Below the pieces are notes generated by a model. It saw nothing but the letters and a program-made list of their open reading frames with translations. It did no database searches and was not told the DNA's origin. A program made the position numbers and the translations under genes. From the NCBI RefSeq assembly GCF_013760845.1, contig NZ_JACDUU010000007.1:124001-188000 (forward strand): a DNA stretch of 64,000 nucleotides, read 5' to 3'. Positions 57,334-64,000 of the stretch are shown piece after piece (position 1 is the stretch's first letter; each line of letters starts with the position of its first letter). Origin of the DNA: [Anoxybacillus] calidus (GTDB lineage Bacteria > Bacillota > Bacilli > Bacillales > Anoxybacillaceae).

Positions 57334-58146
57334 ATGGCTTTAATTACAAAAATTACGGCACAAAAAGATAATCATGAACGGTTTAACGTATACATGGACC
57401 GGGGAAAAGGGGAAGAGTTTGCCTTTAGTGTTGACCAAGATGTGTTAATTAAATTCCAATTAAAAAAAGGGAAAGAAGTTGACGAGCTTGATATTCAGCA
57501 AATTTTATACGAAGATGACGTAAAAAAAGCGTATAATACCGCCTTGCGCTTTCTTGCCTATCGCATGCGATCAGAAAAAGAAGTAGCGGATTATTTGCGA
57601 AAAAAGGGGATTTTGGAGCCGATTATTCGCGAAGTGTTTCATAAGCTGCGCGAATATAATTACGTCAATGATAAAGAGTTTGCCGCTGCTTATGTGCGCA
57701 CGCAAAAAAATACAACTGCGAAAGGTCCGGAGGTTATTCGCCAGGAGCTTTATGATAAGGGGATTTCGGAGCCGCTTATCGCTGAAGCGCTCGAACAGTT
57801 TACTTTTGAAGAACAGCTTGCGACCGCAGGCAAGTTATATGAAAAAGCAAAAAAGCAAAATAAGAAATTTTCTTCGCAACAATGGAAACAACATATGGAG
57901 CAATTGCTGCGCCGCAAAGGTTTTTCATGGGAAATTATTCAACAAGTAATGAGCGAAAAAGGCGATGAGACAGATGAACAAGAAGAATGGGAAGCGCTTG
58001 AATACCACGGGTGGAAGGCGCATCGGCGCTATGAAAAATACGAAGGATTTATGTATGAACAAAAGATGAAACAAGCTCTTTACCGTAAAGGGTTTTCGCT
58101 TGAGATGATTGAACAATTTTTGCAACGTTTAAAGGAAGAACAGTAG
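57334..58146 (+). CDS. recX: Regulatory protein RecX
   Basis: A 270-residue RecX, the long Bacillus type with several three-helix repeats (for example YRMRSEKEVADYLRKKGILE and RRKGFSWEIIQQVMSE). It binds RecA filaments and limits recombination. Start ATG 57334 follows GAGGTG; GTG and TTG codons just upstream overlap that site. Its stop lies inside a bidirectional terminator. Confidence 0.94.
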   Translation: MALITKITAQKDNHERFNVYMDRGKGEEFAFSVDQDVLIKFQLKKGKEVDELDIQQILYEDDVKKAYNTALRFLAYRMRSEKEVADYLRKKGILEPIIREVFHKLREYNYVNDKEFAAAYVRTQKNTTAKGPEVIRQELYDKGISEPLIAEALEQFTFEEQLATAGKLYEKAKKQNKKFSSQQWKQHMEQLLRRKGFSWEIIQQVMSEKGDETDEQEEWEALEYHGWKAHRRYEKYEGFMYEQKMKQALYRKGFSLEMIEQFLQRLKEEQ

Positions 58147-58165
58147 GAGAAAAACTCTCCTACTG
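58141..58165. terminator. Bidirectional terminator between recX and the SDR gene
   Basis: Perfect 10-bp stem CAGTAGGAGA / TCTCCTACTG with loop AAAAC. Both genes' stops are in or next to it; U-runs are weak. Confidence 0.72.
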
Positions 58166-58828
58166 AATAATAATTTCAGGCTGGCCGTTGTCTTCGGCAA
58201 TGATTTGCCGCGCTACTTCTTTTGCAGTGCGCAGACGCGAGCGGTCTTTAATATGATCGGTTCCTTCCCAAAACGGCGTATCCATTCCGCCCATATAGAC
58301 AGCGGTAACAGAGATATTTGTTTGTTCCAGTTCTTTTACAAGGCTCTCGCTAAAACCTCTAACAGCAAATTTGCTCGCAACATAGACGGATTCGTTTACT
58401 TTTCCTCTTAGGCCGGCAGTGGAAATAATATTGAGAATTTTGGCTTTTGGAATGGTATGAAAGTAAGGTAAAAATGCTTTTGTCATAAAAATAGTGCCTT
58501 TCACATTTGTTTCGATCATATCATGAATTTGTTCCTCGGTAAGCGATGTGAACGGCCCAAAATACCCTACGCCGGCGTTATTGATTAAACAAGTCACTTG
58601 ATGGCGTTTCAAAATCTCCTCTACGGTTGCTTTGACGTTTTCGTAATTGCGAATATCCAGCGTGTAGCTGAATGCTGTTCCGCCGCGTTGTTCAATTTCT
58701 TTTTGCACAGCTAAAAGAGGGTCCAAGCGTCTGCCTGTTAAGATGATTGTATTTCCTTGTTCGGCATACTGCAGAGCCAGTTCTTTACCCAACCCGGTGC
58801 CTGCACCGGTAATGACGATTGTTTCCAT
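58160..58828 (-). CDS. Short-chain dehydrogenase/reductase
   Basis: A 222-residue classical SDR (YqjQ-like in size). TGAGTGLGKELALQYAEQGN binds the cofactor, LINNAGVGYFGPF and the active site YVASKFAVRGF with Ser in NIISTAG are in order. Substrate unknown. GGAGAGATG lies before the ATG. It is inserted between recX and yfhH relative to B. subtilis. Confidence 0.88.
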   Translation of the reverse strand: METIVITGAGTGLGKELALQYAEQGNTIILTGRRLDPLLAVQKEIEQRGGTAFSYTLDIRNYENVKATVEEILKRHQVTCLINNAGVGYFGPFTSLTEEQIHDMIETNVKGTIFMTKAFLPYFHTIPKAKILNIISTAGLRGKVNESVYVASKFAVRGFSESLVKELEQTNISVTAVYMGGMDTPFWEGTDHIKDRSRLRTAKEVARQIIAEDNGQPEIIIQ

Positions 58829-58935
58829 GTTTCATCTCTCCATTTTATAAAAATCGTTCGTATCTTATTGTATCGCAGTTTGCTTTTGTTTGAAAAAAAT
58901 ATTTCTAATATAATAAAGAAAAGGGGGAGACAAAT

Positions 58936-59268
58936 GTGAGAGAACTTCATCAACAAAAACGTTACAGTGAAATGACGGAATATGAGTTAAAGCAAGAAAT
59001 TGCCGCATTGACAGAAAAAGCGCGTAAGGCGGAACAAATGGGGATCGTTAATGAATTTGCCGTTTATGAACGGAAGATTGCCATGGCAAAAGCCTATTTG
59101 TTAAATCCCGAAGATTTTAAACCTGGAGAGATATATGAAATTGTCGGGGATCCCGGCTCTTTTTTCAAAATTAAATATTTAAACGGAGTATTCGCCTGGG
59201 GGTATCGTTTAAACGGAAACGGCGAAGAAGAGGCGCTGCCGATTTCGCTTCTTTCCAAAGCCCGGTAA
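58936..59268 (+). CDS. yfhH: YfhH family protein (DUF1811)
   Basis: A 110-residue protein. An N-terminal helical hairpin (MTEYELKQEIAALTEKARKA) is followed by an SH3-like beta part (FKPGEIYEIVGDPGSFFKIK ... ALPISLL). Start GTG 58936 has AAAGGGGGAG before it. Function unknown; position and sequence match yfhH. Confidence 0.92.
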   Translation: MRELHQQKRYSEMTEYELKQEIAALTEKARKAEQMGIVNEFAVYERKIAMAKAYLLNPEDFKPGEIYEIVGDPGSFFKIKYLNGVFAWGYRLNGNGEEEALPISLLSKAR

Positions 59269-59277
59269 TTAGCGGAA

Positions 59278-59357
59278 AGAGGCTGACTAAAGAGCGTCTG
59301 GCCTCATGTACAATAATTGGCAGATGAGGTTTGACACTTTACTTTAAGTCAGCCCTT
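59278..59357. terminator. Extended GGCTGAC-type hairpin after yfhH
   Basis: GAGGCTGACT (59279-59288) pairs with AGTCAGCCC, then TTTTC; an inner hairpin (CCTCATGT...GATGAGG) lengthens the stem. The right half, on the minus strand, has the family core GGGCTGACTTAAAGTAAAGT. Confidence 0.7.
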
Positions 59358-59374
59358 TTCTTCATCATATTACG

Positions 59375-59536
59375 TTACGATTGTTTTCGGGTTTGTCGCT
59401 CAAGAATAATTAAATCTTGTGTTTGTTGTGTTTCGCCATTTACTTGTGAATGGGCATGTTTCGGGTTTGCCCACGGTTGTTGAAAAGGGTTAGAATAAAG
59501 GTTATCATAAAACTTCTTTTTTGAATTTCGGCCCAT
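59375..59536 (-). CDS. YpzG family protein
   Basis: A 53-residue protein reading MGRNSKKKFYDNLYSNPFQQ, then PWANPKHAHSQVNGETQQTQ. The ANPKHAxxQVNGETQQTQ core is that of the YpzG-like small proteins of Bacillaceae. Start ATG 59536 has GGAGGTG upstream. Function unknown; located 33 bp downstream of sspK and possibly co-transcribed. Confidence 0.82.
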   Translation of the reverse strand: MGRNSKKKFYDNLYSNPFQQPWANPKHAHSQVNGETQQTQDLIILERQTRKQS

Positions 59537-59569
59537 GACAAAACACCTCCAAATGGTGTGTAACAATGA

Positions 59570-59731
59570 TTAAAACTGATCAGATCGTTCACCGGAAGCA
59601 CGCATTCGCTCTTGCGGATGAGTGTTGGTTGTACCATCTGCACGTTTTGAGGCATACTCAGCTTTCGCGCGTGGCTCTCCTTCAAACTTGTTATTGTTTT
59701 GATTCGGAAAAGCTCGTTCTTTGTTCCGCAT
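59570..59731 (-). CDS. sspK: Small acid-soluble spore protein K
   Basis: A 53-residue minor [24 protein letters not shown] followed by [20 protein letters not shown] and ERMRAS matches SspK closely. It should be made in the forespore under SigG/SigF control and packed in the spore core. AAGGAGGTG precedes the ATG at 59731. Confidence 0.93.
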   Translation of the reverse strand: MRNKERAFPNQNNNKFEGEPRAKAEYASKRADGTTNTHPQERMRASGERSDQF

Positions 59732-59892
59732 TGCTGTACACCTCCTTCGTTTTGTAAGCGACCATCGCTTTATGATTGAGCAGTAACGTTTTTCACTGTA
59801 TTGCTCGTGTTGAGGAACAACACGTATTTTTATTATTAAGAAGTTTGTTTGCACTTATGTGTTCAAATACTGGTATTGGAGGTGAATAAAAG

Positions 59893-60171
59893 ATGATGGA
59901 CATGAACGATTATTTTGAACGATTAACGAATTATTTGCTTGAAAAAAATCAATCATTAGCTTACGCACAAGCGCGTACATGGGTGGAACTGTTATGGGAA
60001 GATTTTGAAACAACGTATGCGCGTGCTGGTTACTCATATAAAGGAAAAGAATTGACGGAGATGGTTGTGCGCAGGTGGATTGACCAGTACGGAGCGCGCT
60101 TGCATGAGTTTAAGACGAATAATCCGAAATATAAACATTTGCTTAATCAAGAGGATTATCTGAAGCATTAA
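59893..60171 (+). CDS. yfhJ: YfhJ family protein (WVELL)
   Basis: A 92-residue protein with the name-giving WVELLWEDFETTYARAG motif after an N-terminal helix. Function unknown; conserved next to sspK. GGAGGTGAATAAAAG precedes ATG 59893; a second and third ATG lie at codons 2 and 4. Confidence 0.92.
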   Translation: MMDMNDYFERLTNYLLEKNQSLAYAQARTWVELLWEDFETTYARAGYSYKGKELTEMVVRRWIDQYGARLHEFKTNNPKYKHLLNQEDYLKH

Positions 60172-60174
60172 CGA

Positions 60175-60381
60175 AAAGAGGCGAACTCAAAAGCAAAGTG
60201 TTAGCCCCCATAAACATAATATATAGGATATAACTTGGATAAGAACGCTATATCTTATAGGGATTATGCGTGAGGTCAGACAATTATGATTCAGCCTCTT
60301 CAGAGTGTAGGCAAAAATAGGGTTCAGACTTAACGTCTGAACCCTATTCTGATGAAAAAGAGCTGGGAAATGAAAAGACTT
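60175..60381. terminator. Intergenic hairpins between yfhJ and yfhP
   Basis: A degenerate GGCTGAC-family copy lies at 60177-60212 (GAGGCGAAC...GTGTTAGCCCCC). At 60317-60347 a perfect stem ATAGGGTTCAGAC / GTCTGAACCCTAT with a 5-nt loop stops transcription from either side. Confidence 0.75.
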
Positions 60382-61362
60382 CTAATTTGGGATTAATTCG
60401 AGTTTTTTTCGCAATTTTCCTTCGCTGAAAATCCAACCTGTATAAGAGCTGACAATGTTTAAATCAAGATCAAGCTGAACGACGGCAACAAACGGATAGT
60501 AGCCTTTATTACGATAGCGCAAATCGGTAAAACGAACTTCGTAATGGTCGTTATATTCATTGATTTCCCAACGATATACGGGAGAAAACGATAAAAAGGC
60601 AGATAAATTATCATCTTTTTTAGCCGCCTCAATAATTGGATTATTGGGTACAGGGCATTTTTCAAAAGTGTCTAAAATCGAAATCTGTCCATACTTTGCA
60701 CGTGCTACATAAAAATATTTTTTTGCGATGATGGCTAAGTGCCACTCATTGTAGCGAATCGTGGGCACGATAATAATGTCTTCTACATCGGGAATGAGTT
60801 TATGGACCGCCTTTTTTATGGTGAGTTGTTGGCGAAAACGTACGATGTAATATCCCGCTAATATGATATAAATAAATAAAAATGTATATCCAGGATGTGT
60901 ACCGGAAAAGACAGCAGCGATTCCTACAATATGCATCACGAAAATGAATGGGTCAAATGTATTAATAAGTCCAAGGGCAATCCATTTTTTTGTGAAAGGT
61001 CGCAATGCTTGCGTTCCATAAGCGTTAAAAATGTCAACAAAGACATGAAGAATAACTGCAATAAATGTCCAAATCCATAAATGAAACCAATTTACTTCAG
61101 GATAGAAGTAGTATATAATTCCGCTAATGAGTAAAGGCCATAATAGCACAGCAGGAATGGAATGTGTAATTCCGCGGTGATTGCGAATATATTTTGCATT
61201 ATTTTTTAGTTTTAAAATGGTATCTAAATCAGGTGCCTGTGATCCTGCCAATGTACCGATTAATACTGCTTTTGCCAGCGTTGGGTCTTGGGCAACAACT
61301 GGGTCTAATGCCGCCATACTTCCTAAAGCAATCCCCATTACAATATGCGTACCTGTATCCAA
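60382..61362 (-). CDS. yfhP: YfhP, membrane-bound metal-dependent hydrolase (YdjM/DUF457-like)
   Basis: A 326-residue membrane protein. The N-terminal part has the conserved histidines of the family (TGTHIVMG, HRGITHS, HVFVDIFNAYG) and four to five membrane segments up to about residue 180; the C-terminal half is a soluble beta-rich domain. In Bacillus it acts as a repressor of the adjacent yfhQ/fabL-sspE region has been proposed from related data; I do not rely on that. The start is TTG 61362 with AAGGAGG at 8-nt spacing. Confidence 0.9.
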   Translation of the reverse strand: MDTGTHIVMGIALGSMAALDPVVAQDPTLAKAVLIGTLAGSQAPDLDTILKLKNNAKYIRNHRGITHSIPAVLLWPLLISGIIYYFYPEVNWFHLWIWTFIAVILHVFVDIFNAYGTQALRPFTKKWIALGLINTFDPFIFVMHIVGIAAVFSGTHPGYTFLFIYIILAGYYIVRFRQQLTIKKAVHKLIPDVEDIIIVPTIRYNEWHLAIIAKKYFYVARAKYGQISILDTFEKCPVPNNPIIEAAKKDDNLSAFLSFSPVYRWEINEYNDHYEVRFTDLRYRNKGYYPFVAVVQLDLDLNIVSSYTGWIFSEGKLRKKLELIPN

Positions 61363-61608
61363 TCAAGGGACCTCCTTAACATTTCTATTCGATAGTGTGT
61401 CCACATTTTTTTGAAAAAAGAGGATCTTATCACGATAAATCGGTTGAAAATTTTTGTTGATTATCATATAACAGAAGCAAACGTCATTCAATAATTATTT
61501 TCAGCATTATGTGGAAACATACGCCATCTGAAGTTCATTTTTATGCATAAAAATAGTTGCAAATGACAGTTGGTGTTATTGTTAGTTTATCATCTTGGAG
61601 GAAGCAGC

Positions 61609-62712
61609 GTGAATCAAAATGTAAAACAAATTATAGAAGGATTTGATATAAAGGCATTTCAAAACGATTTAATTGGTTGGTTTGAGAAAGAACAACGTGA
61701 TTTGCCATGGAGAAAAAATCAAGACCCGTATAAAGTATGGGTATCGGAAATCATGTTGCAGCAAACGAGAGTAGATACCGTAATTCCGTATTTTAATCGT
61801 TTTATTGAGCAATTTCCTACGCTGGAATCTTTAGCGGAAGCAGACGAGGAAAAAGTGTTAAAAGCTTGGGAAGGACTTGGATACTATTCACGTGTCCGCA
61901 ATTTACATGCGGCGGTAAAGGAAGTGAAAGAGACATATGGCGGAAGAGTACCGAATACAGCAGAAGAATTTTCAAAGCTGAAAGGCGTTGGACCTTATAC
62001 GACGGGGGCAGTGTTAAGTATCGCTTACGGAATTCCCGAGCCAGCAGTAGACGGGAATGTGATGCGGGTATTGTCACGGATTTTTTTAGTATGGGAAGAT
62101 ATTGCAAAGGCAGGAACGAGAAAGGTTTTTGAAGAAATTGTAAGACAAATTATTTCTTATGATAACCCGTCTTATTTTAATCAAGGGTTAATGGAATTAG
62201 GGGCGTTAATTTGTGTTCCCGGCAGGCCGTCCTGTCTGCTTTGCCCTGTTCAAGCCCATTGCCGTGCCTTCCATGAAGGTGTTCAGTCCGAGCTTCCGGT
62301 AAAAACAAAAAAGGGAAAAGTGAAAGAAGTACAAATCAGCGCAGCTGTTTTAGAAAATGAAGAAGGAAAAATATTAATTCATAAACGGCCAAACGAGGGG
62401 TTATTAGCTAACTTATGGGAATTCCCGAACTGTGAAACACCATTAACGTTGGAAAATCCAAAAGAGCAATTAAGAAATTTTTTACGAATAGAATACGGGA
62501 TGGAAGTAGAATTGGCACAACCGTTTGCTACGATTCAACACGTTTTTTCCCATTTAATTTGGAACATTGTCGTTTATCAAGGTAAAATCGTTGGTGATAT
62601 AAAGGAAACAGAGAGACTAAAACTAGTCGACAAACAAGAAATCGAAAACTACGCTTTCCCTGTCTCCCACCAGCGCATTTGGGGTCTGACCCCCACTACG
62701 TTAAAGTGTTAA
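61609..62712 (+). CDS. mutY: A/G-specific adenine glycosylase
   Basis: A 367-residue repair glycosylase that removes adenine opposite 8-oxoguanine. [19 protein letters not shown] holds the catalytic Glu, [19 protein letters not shown] and [12 protein letters not shown] the HhH-GPD motif with catalytic Asp, and [17 protein letters not shown] the [4Fe-4S] cluster (CX6CX2CX5C). A NUDIX-like C-terminal domain recognises 8-oxoG. GTG 61609 follows TTGGAGGAAGC. The last nine residues (GLTPTTLKC) are coded by a hairpin repeat, so the natural C-terminus seems altered. Confidence 0.94.
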   Translation: MNQNVKQIIEGFDIKAFQNDLIGWFEKEQRDLPWRKNQDPYKVWVSEIMLQQTRVDTVIPYFNRFIEQFPTLESLAEADEEKVLKAWEGLGYYSRVRNLHAAVKEVKETYGGRVPNTAEEFSKLKGVGPYTTGAVLSIAYGIPEPAVDGNVMRVLSRIFLVWEDIAKAGTRKVFEEIVRQIISYDNPSYFNQGLMELGALICVPGRPSCLLCPVQAHCRAFHEGVQSELPVKTKKGKVKEVQISAAVLENEEGKILIHKRPNEGLLANLWEFPNCETPLTLENPKEQLRNFLRIEYGMEVELAQPFATIQHVFSHLIWNIVVYQGKIVGDIKETERLKLVDKQEIENYAFPVSHQRIWGLTPTTLKC

Positions 62713-62740
62713 AGTGTTTGGTGGGGAATTCCCCACCAAA
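62685..62740. repeat. GGGTCTGACCCC hairpin element and palindrome at the end of mutY
   Basis: GGGGTCTGACCCCC is followed by AAAGTGTTAAAGTGTTT and a perfect 24-bp palindrome centred on GAATTC (62717-62740; arms TTTGGTGGGGAA). The palindrome can end both mutY and the converging yfhS. Confidence 0.75.
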
Positions 62741-62742
62741 TG

Positions 62743-62967
62743 TTAGTCAAACGAAATTTGCGTGCCATGTGTGTAATCGGCTTCGTTTCGCTTTAAGCCA
62801 CCACGTGCTTCGATTTCTTCAATAATCTCGCGATGGATTGTTTGCCCTTCGGCATTTAAATATGGAGTGATTTGTTGGAATGAATGATGAAAAAAGGCAA
62901 GTTCGCTATCTTTCCATTCTGACTTTGGAATCATTGAGAGTTCTGTCATATCACGTCCAACGTACAT
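62743..62967 (-). CDS. yfhS: YfhS family protein
   Basis: A 74-residue small protein (MYVGRDMTELSMIPKSEWKD ... HFHHSF-like helix ... IHREIIEEIEARGGLKRNEA), matching YfhS in length and position. Start ATG 62967 has AAAGGAGGAAAAAG upstream, 44 codons inside the longest frame. Function unknown. Divergent from fabL. Confidence 0.9.
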   Translation of the reverse strand: MYVGRDMTELSMIPKSEWKDSELAFFHHSFQQITPYLNAEGQTIHREIIEEIEARGGLKRNEADYTHGTQISFD

Positions 62968-63037
62968 GAGCTTTTTCCTCCTTTTTCCTATAGTTTGAAA
63001 AAGGAGAGATATATTTATACATAAAAAAGGAGAATGA

Positions 63038-63793
<756 letters not shown>

Positions 63794-63851
63794 TTTTTTT
63801 GGATAGAGAAGTCACCTCCTGGGTACATTAAATTCCGTGGAGGTGATAACG

Positions 63852-64000
63852 ATGGCTAATCAACCAAACAAAACAACAGCAGGTACGAACATTCAAGAAG
63901 TAAGACAACAAAATGCACAATCTGCACAAGCTGGTGCTGCAGGTCAGTTCGGTACAGAATTTGGAGCTGAAACAAACGTGCAAGAAGTAAAACAACAAAA
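63852..64000 (+). CDS. sspE: Gamma-type small acid-soluble spore protein, partial
   Basis: The 5' end of a gamma-SASP gene, cut by the window edge after 49 codons. MANQPNKTTAGTNIQEVRQQ and the repeat GQFGTEFGAETNVQEVKQQ are typical of SspE, a nitrogen store in spores. GGAGGTG precedes the ATG. CACCTCC at 63813-63819 could pair with this ribosome binding site, unless transcription begins inside the gap as a forespore promoter with CATTAAA at 63826-63832 would imply. Confidence 0.93.
   Translation, partial: MANQPNKTTAGTNIQEVRQQNAQSAQAGAAGQFGTEFGAETNVQEVKQQ

Overview
The window is a 64 kb chromosomal piece of a spore-forming, probably thermophilic member of the Bacillaceae (Geobacillus / Parageobacillus / Anoxybacillus type). 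The right end carries the Bacillus core block yfhD-yfhE-(insert)-yfhF-recX-(insert)-yfhH-ypzG-sspK-yfhJ-yfhP-mutY-yfhS-fabL-sspE, including two spore SASP genes. Ribosome binding sites are strong AGGAGG types and TTG/GTG starts are common. No rRNA, complete insertion sequence or CRISPR array was seen.

Left accessory part (1-32 kb). 1-3.7 kb holds a RiPP cluster on the minus strand: a heterocycloanthracin/sonorensin-type precursor with 16 cysteines spaced exactly four residues apart, an E1-like maturation protein, and a YcaO cyclodehydratase cut by the window edge. An MFS transporter and a nitrilase remnant follow, then a complete acetone carboxylase operon (beta, alpha, gamma) with two tandem 19-bp repeats in front. 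12-18.4 kb is a Fur-boxed operon for an NRPS-independent, hydroxycarboxylate-type siderophore (two IucA/IucC synthetases, MFS exporter, PLP decarboxylase). A cobalamin riboswitch and terminator precede metE and a coupled acyl-CoA thioesterase. Then come a frameshifted small membrane protein, a group I truncated globin, a nitronate monooxygenase, a PAS/dCache histidine kinase and a short chemoreceptor. 28-29.7 kb is a decayed region with a tyrosine-recombinase pseudogene, followed by an OpuC-like osmoprotectant ABC operon with a single permease.

Middle (32-52 kb). A TPP riboswitch controls thiC; a small coiled-coil/Cys protein overlaps its end. On the minus strand lies a complete molybdenum hydroxylase (xanthine dehydrogenase-type) operon in order pucA-pucB-pucD-pucC-pucE. 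Two alpha/beta hydrolases, a Pro/Tyr/Gln-rich protein, a decayed flavodoxin-like oxidoreductase, an AcuI/YhdH-type reductase with a divergent TetR regulator, and a membrane protein follow. The histidine-utilisation operon hutP-H-U-I-G has a HutP-type antiterminator between hutP and hutH.

Right part (52-64 kb) is the yfh/fabL core block. Its oddities are a DUF4395 gene split by one in-frame amber codon, a tRNA-like RNA with a CUA-type 8-nt anticodon loop sitting in front of a GNAT gene and overlapping a long alternative hairpin, and a family of GGCTGAC...GTCAGCC hairpins that act as intergenic terminators, a related copy of which supplies the C-terminus of MutY.

Starts below were moved from the longest frame to the codon with a plausible Shine-Dalgarno sequence wherever the sequence allowed it.
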